A stretch of 64,000 nt of DNA from Kingdonia uniflora (Eukaryota > Streptophyta > Magnoliopsida > Ranunculales > Circaeasteraceae), in NCBI GenBank assembly GCA_014058105.1, contig JACGCM010002535.1:2604001-2668000 (forward strand), given 5' to 3'. Positions 1 to 11,500 of the stretch are shown here, piece by piece. The position numbers were made by a program, and so were the translations under genes. Under the pieces are notes generated by a model that saw only the letters and a list, made by a program, of their open reading frames with translations, was not told the DNA's origin and did not search any database. Each line of letters starts with the position of its first letter. Within the stretch, counting starts at the first letter, position 1.

Positions 1-300
1 AAAATGAGCTCTACATACTGGGGGCATTCTTGAAATAGAGCTCCCTCCCCAATACATGAGTCATTTTTTGAAGTGAAAACGAGCTCTATATACTAGGGGC
101 ATTCTTGAAGTAGAGCACCCTCCCCAATACGTGAGTCATTTTTTAATAAAAAAAACAAGCTCCTCATACTAGAGGCATTCTTAAAGAAGACGCCCTCCCC
201 AATACGTGGGTAGTTTTCTGAAGAAAAAAAAACCAAGTCCTCCATATTGGGAGTATCTCTAGCGAGAAGTGCCCCCTCGCACTAATAAAGGATTGATTGA
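1..300. repeat. Tandem repeat, about four copies of a ~75-bp unit
   Basis: Units begin near 1, 76, 151 and 227. Each holds an AGCTC-type start, a GGGGCATTCTT-like core, a CCCTCCCCAATAC block and a T-rich end. The fourth copy is the most diverged. The array probably continues left of the window. Confidence 0.85.
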
Positions 301-1124
301 CTCCCAATACCATCATGATGTTGGCATAGTTATCACGAATGCAGAGAACAATATTGAAAAAGATTGTTTATTTACCATAGCTAACACTATTACAAACTCG
401 CATACGAAAGACAGCCAGGGCACCTACCGATACTAATAACATCGGTCGGAGTAAGATATCAAAAGAAAACCTTTGGTTTCCAAACTTTAATGATTACAAT
501 AGACATAAACATAAAAGTACAGAGATGACAGTCACAAACAACATGGGCATATCCTCCCCCACCCACCATAACTGGGACCCTCTATACTGGACCACTTTAC
601 GTCCTCTAGCGTCATGGCTCACAGGACAGCAACGCGATTGAAGAACGTCTTTACTGATCATGAAGGATCGGGTACTAGAACCAGTGCTTGTCGCTCCCCC
701 TCTAGAAGAGCTAAAGGGTTGATGTACTCACGCTTCAACAGCTTACCACCCAAACCGCGATGGTCAAATACATTAGGGTATAGAAGTCTACCCACATCGT
801 CACGCAAGCCTCAAATCAAGCTTGGGAGCGGGTCTGCATGGTGTACACAAACTTGAGAAGCAGAAGGGAGAATGATACTTAGAGCAAAGCGAACGCTCTG
901 GATGACATTGGACAAACCAACAACCTTCTTATAAAGCATGTGTATTAGCCCTAACATTTATGACGTTGATTCCCAACAATAGTTAATGCACATAGGGAAA
1001 TCCAACAGCCCATCACCCGTCCCAAAGTCCAAGGAACATTCTTTTAACTTCCCTGACAACAGCTTCATAGAACACATTTAAAATTATGAGGGACTCCCAA
1101 TAAAACATCAATATTACCAAAATA
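301..1124. other. Non-coding spacer between two repeat arrays
   Basis: The only open frame of note (614-856, plus) has no recognisable domain and is not supported by anything else. It is probably part of the retroelement's 3' region. Confidence 0.4.
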
Positions 1125-1450
1125 TGGGTCGTCATTACGACCAGGGTGCTAGTCCAATGAGGACTATCAAAAATGTTTGTGGGAGTCTCGCAAAAAGTTT
1201 CTAAGTCTAAAGCATGGATCGTCATTACGACCAAGGTGCTAGTCCAATGAGGACTAGCAAAAATGTTTGTGGGAGTCTCGCAAAAACTTTCCAAATCTAA
1301 AGCATGGATCGTTATTATGACCAACATGCTAGTCAAACGAGGACTAGCAAAAATGTTTGTGGGAGTGGCAAAAATTTCCAAATCTAAAGCATGGGTCATT
1401 ATTACGACTAAGGTGCTACACCAACAAGGACTATTAAAAATATCAAGTCT
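1125..1450. repeat. Tandem repeat, nearly four copies of a ~90-bp unit
   Basis: Units start at about 1125, 1215, 1305 and 1392, giving periods of 90, 90 and 87. Each contains GTCATTACGACC, GCTAGTCCAATGAGGACTA and AAAATGTTTGTGGGAGT segments or close variants. The unit differs from the one at 1-300. Open frames across it on both strands only mirror the repeat. Confidence 0.88.
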
Positions 1451-1616
1451 CAAATACGAGTTATAACAGAGAAACAAGCATAAAATAAAATATTATTTCA
1501 CAGTTATATCGTCATCACGGGATCCCCAAAGGTCAATAAACATAGTCACCACGGGCTCCATGACCGTTTACTTACAACAACTATAACATAGCAACCACGG
1601 GCTCTACAGAGCTCAT

Positions 1617-3526
1617 CTACCTACTTAATCAACGAGTTAGAGCTCGGCTCGACAACAGTCGCGTCCTCAGCGACAACCTCGACTTCTTCCTCGGGGGTAA
1701 TGTCCATTTGATTGCCTAAATGTATCAAACCTTACCGTACGGAATAGCCAAGGTGATGCAGCTCTGGCACGTCTTGGGACAGCCATAGATTCAAGAGTGG
1801 TGGAGCTACTGTGGTGACCCACTATTCAGCCGATAAGAAGAATTCCTTCTCAATATGTGCCACGTTCCAGACCAGCTCTATCACACGACCCTGCAGGTTG
1901 TCGGGATACCTGTTTCTCTTCCATGAGCTGCTCGTAGAGCGCCTGCTCACCCGCCTCCTTTTCCAGTGCCAAACTCTTGAACCGACCATGGGCCACTTCC
2001 AGGTCCCACTCGAGGTCAAGTTTTGCCTCCCTAGGAGCTTTGGCCTCATCTTCTAGGCACTTGCTTTGGTTCGCCACATAGTTGACCAGCTCGCGCTACA
2101 CGACCTCTTGGAGGAGCTCTTTCTGATGGGCCTATATGTCTGCGAGGCGTTGTTCAAGCTCGTGGTTATGGCTGGCAAGGTTCTCACCTCACTGTAAAAC
2201 ACCCTCCAGAGTCAGGGTGCCTTGCGCCCAATTAAAAATATAATGGATTTGACTAAAAATAGTGTGGTCGTTACCTAATAAATGATGTAAATATATAAAT
2301 TGAGCATAAGTCCTTACCCACACAGCAACCACGACCACTGTACGATGAGCGCGGGGGTCGTCAAGAGCTTCCTTGAGAAGCGCCTTTTCTTTCTCTGCGT
2401 ACGGCGTGCTTTGCACTTCCCCCTCTGGCAGGGGACTGGCAAGCAATTTGTTGTTGCCCACAAACTGAGTCGTCTCCTCCACAAAGGACTGGGAGAGGGG
2501 TTCTCATTCCTTCCTCGTATCCCCTCCACCTCCTCGTCAACGAAGCCTTGGTGAACATATTTGTGCCTCTTTGGGGTTGGTACATCCTTCTCATTATGGA
2601 TGTTGATGCCCTTCAGGCCCATACCCCTACTAGGAACGAGGGGGCTAGCCGAGGAGGCACCAGCTGTATCCCTCCCCTTTGACGCGAGGAAGCGAGGCTT
2701 CATGCCAGCAATCTCTGTTGACTTGTACGTATGCGTACTCTGCATGGAGATCGTATTGCTCACAACACGTCCACGTGGCTCACTATATTTAGCACGGGAC
2801 CAAAAGTGATCTGCCTCAAAAGTCTCGTCAAATATATGCATCAGCACCTGGCACTCTTTCTCTTGATTGCCCAACCAGCGTAGATGAGAACCCTTCTACG
2901 TCACCCCTGCGAGTGTGACACCTGCAAAGCAAGGATAAAATGTCAAGCAACAGGTATATAAACAACATTCGATTAGAAGTATGCAAAATAAAATCAAGCA
3001 TACACTTGGTATTAAATACGTTGTACCGGAGATGACGGTTCAGACCGTCAAAATCCAATGTGCCCGTCACCAATATCGGGTGACGACACCAAAAGTTACC
3101 GCCGGTCGGCAACTTTAGTATTCTCGGTTCACCAGGATTACGAGCTATGTAGTTCCAGCGCCTCCACTCGGGTGCACATGTACGCATGATCTTGCGGACC
3201 TTTACATCGATTCCCCCCTTCTTGACGGGGGACGTCTTAGCCAGACCTGTCCTCGCTTTCACCAAGATACGCGTTTGACGACCCTCAAGACATGCTCTTG
3301 AACGAGCGCGGGTCACACACGGTGAGGCTACGAATTTATCCGATGCACCTACCCCCTTTTTTCGTTCCCAACGTCCCCAGAGACTACGTCCCACTGACGC
3401 GGGCAGTGCCCCATCTTGTATGTGACCATCACATTCACACAACCACGTAGTCATAGTAAGAGTTGAAAAAAATGGAACGATGAATGGAAAGCTTACCGGA
3501 AACAAAAGAGAAATAGTACGATACAA
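1617..3526 (-). pseudogene. Antisense coiled-coil ORF of the left Tat-like element, broken
   Basis: Several minus-strand open blocks follow each other: 2828-3526, 2314-2874, 2189-2482, 1850-2077, and an acidic tail near 1711-1617 reading EEEVEVVAEDATVVE before a stop. The 1850-2077 block is charged and heptad-like. Blocks overlap in different frames, so there are frameshifts or introns. The order of a basic N-terminal part, a coiled-coil part and an acidic stretch resembles the antisense ORF at 61967-64000. In Tat elements such antisense ORFs sit between integrase and the 3' LTR; their function is unknown. No enzyme domain is visible. The exact ends are not certain. Confidence 0.4.
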
Positions 3527-3912
3527 CGACCCAAATCAGCTCAGCACTCACAACACAACGGCCATAGACAGCTCATGATTTTTTTAAGCAACAGACTATC
3601 AGAAGCAACTAAAGGTTTGGCAAGCAGCAACAATCCCTCTTATAGGAGCACCTGAAGAGACGGTTACACTTAATGCATCCAGCAGGCCCCACCTTAATGA
3701 TGAAACTCGTACGCCATATATTTTAAAAGCATTTATTACTGTATTTTCTGTTCCCAAGGCACTAACAACCATGATGTTACATAACTCCCAACACAACGGC
3801 TAGCCGCAGCGGGATTCAAAAAATGAGGCCAGTCATTTATACCCAAAGAATACACCAGCATTCCTCCTCAGATCTTCCTCACACGAGCAAGAACTGAGGG
3901 GGGGATTGCAGG

Positions 3913-4395
3913 AGCACGATCCCGCTAACCACGAGGTAGAAGGTCGTTAGACGACCCCTCTTAACGGCCTTAGAAACATGACGAAAGTAACCTATAGCAA
4001 CGAGCACTAACCTCTGCCCACGTGGAAAGGTAAAGCCTATAACCCCGGAGGGGTATCTTAGGAATTACACACGGCACGTGAGCAGGAGTACTCCTAGGTC
4101 AAGACTCTCCCTATAAATAAAAAGGGAAGGTAACCTAAGAGAGAGACCTTTTTTTGATACCTCCTCCTCCATAAAAGAATCCCAAATAGCCTAAGAAGAA
4201 GAGGAAGAAGAGACCCGGAGAGAGTCGAGTGGTACCCTCCTCCGGTGAGGCGTGTCAAGCCCAAAACTAATAGTCACGTATTGTCATCCCTTAGAGGAAT
4301 CTTGGGACTACATAAACGGTTTGCATATTTGAGGACTTCGACATTCTTTGATATTAAGACGCAAAAAAGAATGTTACTTGCATGTTGTGTTTAAC
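3913..4395 (+). promoter_or_regulatory. Candidate 3' LTR of the left gypsy element
   Basis: A purine-rich tract with a run of G at about 3896-3905 could be the polypurine tract. Downstream there is a TATA box (TATAAATA, 4112-4119), a purine-rich transcribed-leader-like stretch, then a junction at about 4395 with Harbinger coding sequence. The LTR limits are inferred, as there is no second copy to align. Confidence 0.35.
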
Positions 4396-4400
4396 ACAAC

Positions 4401-4565
4401 TTTATCTTGGAAGTTGATCCATTTGACTTATGCGAGAACGAAGTTGATCCTGCAGATGGGGGGGAAGAGTATGATAATGTACCAATAGAAGAAGAGCATA
4501 TAGTCTTTGAGCATTCACCTCTATGGATAGTAAAAAGGGATGCCTTAATAGAATTAATGTGGTAA
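4401..4565 (+). pseudogene. C-terminal end of a Harbinger-type DDE transposase
   Basis: An open frame of about 54 codons reads FILEVDPFDLCENEVDP at its start and ends with WIVKRDALIELMW before TAA. A tail of the form W..RD.L...MW is what I recall from the end of plant PIF/Harbinger (DDE_4) transposases. The catalytic DDE region is absent because the upstream part is replaced by the gypsy LTR. The adjacent Myb/SANT ORF supports the call. It cannot encode an active enzyme. Confidence 0.55.
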
Positions 4566-4795
4566 GAATACAATTCATGATCTTGTATTTATTTAGCTCG
4601 TTAATTATTGATTAGATTTTGGGTTTCCATTGTTTAGTGGACGTTGTTAGTGTACTTTTAATTTTTATTTTATTTTTTATTTGATATATATATATATTTA
4701 ATCACTAATTAACATATGAACCTACTTCCCAATAGATTTAATACATTAATGGAAACCTACAGTTAAGAATAGAACAAACATCTGGGAGGGTTTAT

Positions 4796-5748
4796 ATGAG
4801 ATGGGACGAGAAAATATATACTATCTTTATTAGTACATTATTGGAACAAAGGCAACACAGCCAAAAAATTACGAGCAGTTGGAGCTTGATGGCATATAAC
4901 AAAGCTTCTTTTAACTTGAAAAAGGAAGTAAATCTAGATGTTACTGTTGAGCAATGCAAAACTCGGTGGAAGACATTAAAGGTAAATCACCTTCTCGTAA
5001 AAAAAAGTTGTTGAATCGAGTGGCTTTGGGTGGAATGAAGAAATTCAGTTGGTAACGACTGAGGATATGGTCTGGAAAGAATTTATTGAGGTATATATTT
5101 TGGTGATAGAATAATTTCTTCTTTAATAATATAAGTTATTACATTCTTACCCATGTTATTTATTAGAGATATCCATCGGTGAAGAACTACCGGGATAAGG
5201 CAATCCCACATTATTGAGACTTGGATATTTTAGTTGAAAAAGATTGTGTGACAGGTGCAGAAGCTGGCACAAGAAATGATGAAACAAACATCCCACAAGA
5301 AGGTAATAATTATTTTATTTTTGAAAATATTTAGTACATAAAACTACACTTTATAAGTTTGTTTTATCAGGTTTTTGAAGTCGATAATGAAGGAGTCGAG
5401 TTTGTTTATTCCAATATTGACGAGAGAACCCTGAATCGTGCTTCATCTTCAACAACTTCTATTGGTGCCTCTGCTTCTTCTACTGGTGCTTCGGCTCCTA
5501 GAAAAAATAGAGTTCGTCGTGACAGTTTGGATACAAATGACGGAGTTATAAAAAAATTAGCGCTTGCAGCTGACAAGCTTGCAGGAAATGTGGGATAACC
5601 TGATTTGACTGTGTTGGAAAAAGAGTTGAAAGAAATCCCAAATTTGTCGAAAGACAATCTAATGAAGGCCCTATTTTACTATCGCGACAATGATGGTGCT
5701 GCTCGAGGTTTTTTTGATGTGTCTCAAGATTCAAAGAAGGATTATTAG
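4796..5748 (+). pseudogene. Myb/SANT-like DNA-binding protein of a Harbinger element, broken
   Basis: The first block (4796 to about 4981) reads like a trihelix/Myb-SANT domain: RWDEKIYTIFISTLLEQ, then TVEQCKTRWKTLK. A frameshift near 4981-5010 separates it from GFGWNEEIQLVTTEDMVWKEFIE, which ends at a splice donor (5090/5091). Further exon-like pieces are 5167-5302 and from 5371 on, with GT-AG borders. The last reads through a Ser/Thr/Ala-rich linker into KLALAADKLAGN, then after an in-frame TAA (about 5596) into LEKELKEIPNLSKDNLMKAL and ends at TAG. Stops near 5216 and 5596 show it is dead. In PIF/Harbinger elements this protein acts with the transposase in DNA binding. Confidence 0.6.
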
Positions 5749-6083
5749 AAATATAAGATGAAGAATATCCCGTAGTTTTACATTGATTAAAAGTATTTCG
5801 TATTTGGTTGAATAAGATGTTCGTACTATTCGTAGGAACGTAGCACTTTATTGTTCGGATCTATTCAGGTTTATTTCTATATTAGTTGTATATTTATTGA
5901 AAGATTAATAAATGAGTTCTTGGTTGCTTGTCTATTTCAATATTTGAATATCACATCCTTTATACATTAATAATTATTAAAATGAGGGGAGATGTCAAAG
6001 ATATTATTTACAATATCTGATTTGCTAAACACGAAGTTCCAAAATATATGTATTTAATATTCGGCTGCCAAACAAAAAACATG

Positions 6084-6106
6084 TATATATATATATATAT
6101 ATATAT
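6084..6106. repeat. (TA)n microsatellite
   Basis: About eleven TA units lie inside the right end of the Harbinger remnant. Confidence 0.9.
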
Positions 6107-6238
6107 GAGATATTTAATTTTTCAAATATTAGAATATCCAAAATATCAAATATTTGGGATATATTTTTATCAAACAGCAGCCTTAATTTTTTTCATGTGT
6201 TTCTCGCTAAACTTTCTTCTTATTGGCACTTGCAACAG

Positions 6239-7542
6239 TAATCGTCTCCAGCAGTCCCATCAGGAGTACCCCATTTTGGGTCTAAATTTGCTACGTCTCC
6301 TAAGTCAAAACCGGATTACTGAGTTTCACACAGAGTTGGAGCTACTTTCTGCCGTTCTAGAAAATTCATGTATTAAGCATGACATTGAACTGGAACAATC
6401 GTTCATGGAAGATGTTTATAAGCGTGTACTGAGTGTCAGGCAGGCAGTGCCACATAAGACGTATGTCTACTTCATGGATCTTCTAGCAAAGACAGTCAGG
6501 TAATATAGTTTGTTTAACCTGTTGTAGTTGCTCTCTCTCTCTCTCTCTCTAAATAACGTAAAGCAACAATGTCCTGTTAGATTGAGATAATGTAGTGGTA
6601 GTCAAAATGCAATATCTCAATTTCTTGTAGGAATGTTTACTATCTAATGTGTATTCTCATTTTCGTGATTCTTCTTTGGTAACTGCAGAGATGAAATAGC
6701 TGGATGTAGTGAAAAGACGTATGATTATCTGTCAATCAATAATGCATCACCATGCCCATTTGAACTACTGCCATTTACTATTAAGTTATCCATCATCATT
6801 TTCGATATTATTTGTAGTTTGGCAAGGCAAAAAATAAAATAAATCTACATTGAATCTTATATCATATGAATGATCAGTCTAATTTGTTGCTGTTATCTCA
6901 ACGTGTTAGGTCAGTTGAATCTTCAATTAACTGTACTGTAGGTATTCTGCGTTATACATAGTTACAGGATGGAGAACATGGAATCATGGATCTACAAATT
7001 AAAAGTTTATAACATGGATCAGTATGAAGCGATTTGATATTATATTATAACCAATAAAAAGATGACCAAATCTATATAGATGTTGGATATTATTCAAAAG
7101 AAACATAGTACGGATGCTTGTGAAATGCTCTATATAGATTGTAATCTGATATGTAGTGATATTTTCCAAATACACACATAGAAATTATATTCTAAAATTA
7201 CAAAACGTTTATACATTTATATCCAGGAAATCTCTTGATATAATGGAATTGTGTATATTTTCATTTTCTATTTCGATATTAACAGTTTGACACCACTAGC
7301 ATGCACCCATTCTGTAAAAGAGCAGCTGAACACCATTAAGTTTAGTATGTCAATGCTTGAAAAGCCGAACTAAATGATGGCGACTTCTTTTTTGCTTTCA
7401 GGAACGTACTGAATGGGCTGTGAATAACGTATCAGTATTCTTTGAGAAGGTGAAGAAGACTGCTCCTTCCAAAGGGTTACTGTCCCTACAACTCATCAAT
7501 CAGACACTCAGCTATGCAAGAGAGCTTGAGCGAATTATCTGA
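6239..7542 (+). pseudogene. RPN12: 26S proteasome non-ATPase subunit RPN12 (PSMD8), partial pseudogene
   Basis: Three exon-like blocks match the C-terminal half of plant RPN12, a lid subunit of the 19S regulatory particle. Block 1 (6239-6499) contains LGLNLLRLLSQNRITEFHTE and YVYFMDLLAKTVR and ends at a GT donor. Block 2 (from 6689, after an AG acceptor) reads DEIAGCSEKTYDYLSI and loses similarity near 6756. Block 3 (7402-7542) reads TAPSKGLLSLQLINQTLSYA and ends ARELERII with TGA. The N-terminal half is not in the window. The segment that normally follows the YDY region is absent between blocks 2 and 3. A Harbinger element sits just upstream of block 1. Splice signals are kept, so this was once a normal gene or a genomic duplicate, not a retrocopy. 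Confidence 0.8.
6531..6550. repeat. (CT)n microsatellite
   Basis: About ten CT units lie in the intron after the first RPN12 pseudogene block. Confidence 0.9.
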
Positions 7543-8500
7543 CAGCAGTGTATATCACATCTGCGATAAATTGAGGACTTGAAAGTCTGGAGAAATTAGA
7601 CATAGTCCTAAGTAGAGTGAGTTCCTTCCAGGGACTCTGATGCTTGCTTGGTTTGTTGATAGATATGCACGGCATAATCCTCATTCCTGCCCCAGTGAAC
7701 ACCATTTCGTTGCGCCTCGAGTGAACACCTTGATTCTCAGGACTGTGTTTAAGAGTCCTCTGTAGGTGAAGACCGTGAAGTAATGTGCTGGAGTTTGTTG
7801 CTACTTGCTATACAAAAATCGTACCATTAATCCATCTGTAGTCCTTTTTTTCAACAGCTTTGAGCTCCATGATGGCAATCGAGCTTGAATTATGGGATTG
7901 CTTAACCAGCGCTGTTCTTGGATCTGTAGTCCTTTCTCGTGTGCAGGAGCTCAGACTTCCAATCAGTATCTTGCAAATAAGAGCGCCTCAAAACTCCACT
8001 TTTAATTATCTGTTGGAATATGAAGCTTACAAATTTCATGTACTATCTTCTAGTGGTTTTGAGAGAAAAAGAAATAAACCCATTGAGCCCCATCTTTATC
8101 TTTATCAACTCTGGTCGTTGGTAGATAATGGTGGCTTAATGCTCTAGATTCCAGGTGGCTGGTCACCATTACTATTTACTAAAAGTTACAGAGGTAGAAA
8201 GATTTCTCTATCACCATCTCAATCAAAAATGGGAAGGTCAGCTAACAAAATGTCTTTCATTACTTCCTGCTGAAATGGTTCAACATAATTCTTGGATACA
8301 ATCTAAAAAATGCTTACAAAAATAGAAAGCATGCCGCTGCAACAACAATAAGGATTCTTCAAACTCAGATTTTTACAATATGAACCTAGGAGACTAGTCA
8401 ATTTGGTAATGCCACAGGTTGAATGAAGAAGAAAACAGAAGTTGGTATAGGTGGGAGGAGTGCCGTCAGTCAAAAGTTGGTAGATTTCATCGGAGTTTCA
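7543..8500. other. Spacer between the RPN12 pseudogene and the ACA gene 3' end
   Basis: This likely holds the old 3' UTR of RPN12 and the 3' UTR of the convergent ACA gene, whose stop is at 8501. An open frame at 7860-8147 (plus, 95 codons) has no recognisable domain and I do not call it a gene. Confidence 0.5.
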
Positions 8501-11500
8501 TCATGTAGATCCCACGGGGATCATCTTAACTGCAGCAGCAATTGGCATCCCTAGGAATCCAATGAAGACACTAAAAAACCATTGCGCAAAATTGAGTGGT
8601 GAGGTGCTTGCAAATGTACCAAGGAACTCGATGATTATAATTTGAAAAACGACAGTGCAAACGAGCACAGACACAAACACGTAGTTCTTCAATATTCCTT
8701 TGAAAACATCTATCTTCTCCATCTCTCTTGAGCTTATCTCGTTAAAGACCTGCAGAAGATTAAATCCATTGTAAGTTGAATTTGCACAACCGGAGGGTTG
8801 AGGAACAAAAGAGTATAAATATCAAGTGATGGGTGTTAAGTACACATCTCCAATTTTGATGTATAAATGCATATTTATGAACTAAAAAGTTGCTCCTAAT
8901 CAAAATATAAAAAATAATTTAGAAAAGGGAGGGACGGAGGACATAGTTACAAAGGAGGAAACCCTCAATTTCTCCATAATGGGGCCTCATCATTCCAGTG
9001 AAGTTTTCCTTCTCTAATCCACTTGAAATACCCTACATGGCTCTATATTTCACATATTGTGGGTGGCAAGAGCCACTGCACAAAAAGTTCTAAGAAAATA
9101 TATATGTAGATTATTCACAATTAAAGATGCTTTTTGGGAGCCATATGTTACCTGACAGAACACGAATGAGTTAAAAATTAGGGTGTTCAATATCAGGTCA
9201 GATTCAGAGCCATCAAGATGGAAGAGCGCCTTTCCTCCTGTCTGGAGATACCATATGACAACAAACTGGTAAAGAGACTGTCCCAGAATATTCCTCCACA
9301 TCACATTGCTAATAAAATTTCCTTTCCTTCCCACTGGAGTCCTATTCATTAATTCATCATTAGGAGGCTCAGTGGCTAGTGCAAGTGCTCCCAATGTATC
9401 CATGATCATGTTTACCCACAAAAGTTGAACAGCCGTGAGAGGAGCACTTCCTGAACCATATATTATCCACAAAAGCAAAAGAAAAGAAAAAATATATATT
9501 ATAAACTTGGTGGAAAAAGAGCTTTAGATTAAGTAAATGTATAAGAAATCTTCTTAATACCTGTCAAGACTGCTGAAGAGAAATTAACAATCAGAGCAAC
9601 CACATTAACGGTCAGTTGAAACTGTACAAACTTCTGAATATTGATGTAAACTGAACGTCCCCATTTGGCAACCACCACAATCGTGGAGAAATTGTCATCC
9701 AGAATAATAACATCGGCACTCTCTTTTGCCACCTGAAACAAGAATATAACTTCTAATTTAACCCAATAAAAATGTCATTATGATAAAACTGGAGGTTCTA
9801 ATACTTATGCACGTCCAAAAGAGAGGAGATTTAATGCGAGAGAAAACCTAGCAGATAAGCACAATATCAATCAATAAGGTTTATAGTTGCTGAAACCTCT
9901 TAAAACCGACAGTCTTGCTGAGCTTAAAAAAACCCAATGACCTTCACTTCCAACATAATCCAGTTGTTTCTTTTTTATATCTAACTAGACCAAAGTCGCA
10001 AATACCCTCACCCCACCCTAAACCACCACAAACACCCACCCCACTCCAATCACCAACAAGAATTTTGGAAGCTCTATCTCTAGGTGATGTTTTCTCTATC
10101 TCTCTCACTGTAACTACTTCTCTATCTGGGAGTTGTTCGTGATCTCTCTCTATTGCAAACTATGGGTGATTACTGTCTCTCAATTGGAAGATTTTTTTTC
10201 AATTTTTCTTTGTTGAATGTTGCTGCTGTTGTTTTTATTGTTGTTATTGAATGTACTTATTGGTGATTGGTGTGTGGCTGTGTGGAGGTGTACGGAGCTG
10301 TAAGGAAGGGGTTTGTGATGTTTGATGGTGGTGATTGGTGTATGGAGGTGGTGAGTGGTGTGAGATGAACCCTAATAGTAGCTAGATGAACCCTAAAATT
10401 GGCGATTGTTTCAAAATTGCAACTAATTACTAATTTCTTCCCCAATCTCGACAAATTTCCATGGATCTCTAGGAGACTGAAAGCTCCTTCCCTAGGGCTT
10501 CGAGTAGAGATCAAAATGGAGCTCCAACATACGCTGAGATGGCAAAGGAACAAGAGGGGTCGAAGCTGTTCACTTGAACAACTCCCCACCCCAGGCAGAA
10601 GAGGGGATTTTCCATCCATCAAAGTGCCAACCGAAGCTCATAAAAGAGGTTTAAACAGATAGATTCAATCTTGTATGTAGGTTGGATCTTCAGAAAACCC
10701 CAATTCAGGAAGCACGGTCTCAAGCGCTCGATCTATGGAAACCAAAAGGAACCTGCAGACTGATTCCAGTGGACAAAGGTTACATTACCATTTTTTTGGA
10801 TAATGAAGAAGATCGCAACAAAATTTGGTCAGGAGGTCCTTGGGTTATCGGAAAACAGTTACCCCGACTGTCGCCTTGGAGTCCTTTCTTTGATCCAGAG
10901 AAACAAAAGAACACCCACACTCTGGTATGGGTCAAATTCCCGGGTTTAGGAGTCGAATTCTGGGAAGTAGATACATTGATGGCGCTCCGGCGTACTTTGG
11001 GTACTCCAATCCAAATTGATCGCTCTTCAGAAACAATGGACTTTGGATACTTTGCAAAAGTTCTCGTCGATATCGACCTTGCGGAGCCAATTCCAAGTAA
11101 AATTATGGTGGAAGTTGAAGATGGTGATTTCTGGCAAAGAGTAGAACTGGGAGCCACCCCTAAATTTTGCAGACACTGCAAAATTATTGGACACACTTTT
11201 GTGGAATGTAGAGTAATCAAGGAACAAGTTCAAAGAGTTGAGGATCCAAAAGAGAACCAACAAGAGATTCCAACACCTGAAGCTTTTACAAAGAATCAGA
11301 AGAAACGTATGAGGAAAAAAAAAACAAAGAGAGGCTCTAAACAAAGGAAAAGGTCTACTAGAAATAACTGAGGATACAAGTGCGGAGGTGTTCGACAAAA
11401 TGCCAAACCCAATAACTGATGCAGAGGTGCCCGATGCTATTCCTAAGCAAATGTCTGATGGAGGACCTTCAAAGTTTCAGGAGCAAGAGAGCAGGGAAAC

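Larger units (their letters stand above)
1..4395 (+). mobile_element. 3' part of a Tat-like Ty3/gypsy LTR retrotransposon
   Basis: No pol is visible, so the element would begin left of the window. What is seen is two tandem-repeat arrays (1-300 and 1125-1450), then a broken coding region on the minus strand (about 1617-3526), then a G-rich tract near 3896-3905 and a candidate LTR with a TATA box. This order (repeats, antisense ORF, polypurine tract, LTR) is known from the Tat/Ogre/Retand group of plant gypsy elements. The better preserved element at the right edge of the window shows the repeats and antisense ORF after an identifiable pol, which supports the reading. The right end abuts a Harbinger transposase tail near 4395. 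No second LTR copy is in the window, so the LTR call is an inference. Confidence 0.5.
4396..6182 (+). mobile_element. PIF/Harbinger DNA transposon remnant
   Basis: Two coding remnants on the same strand, the C-terminal end of a DDE transposase (4401-4565) and a Myb/SANT-like protein (4796-5748), are the two genes carried by plant PIF/Harbinger elements. The likely right end reads TTATCAAACAGCAGCC up to 6182, followed by TTA (6183-6185), the three-base target duplication typical of the superfamily. The left half, with most of the transposase and the left inverted repeat, is missing. The left edge meets the gypsy LTR. The right end lies about 55 bases before the first RPN12 pseudogene exon, so the element seems to have landed in an RPN12 intron. 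Confidence 0.6.

Noticed and set aside
614..856. Open frame of 80 codons on the plus strand
   Set aside because: No domain, no neighbours that support it, and it lies in the non-coding tail of a retroelement.
1..1450. Tandem arrays considered as CRISPR-like repeats
   Set aside because: Repeats are head-to-tail without unique spacers, and the DNA is plant nuclear.
1013..1477. Open frame of 154 codons on the minus strand
   Set aside because: It only reads through the 90-bp tandem repeat. The protein is the repeat translated, with no recognisable family.
7860..8147. Open frame of 95 codons near the ACA 3' end
   Set aside because: No domain and no splice or neighbour support. It lies in probable UTR sequence.
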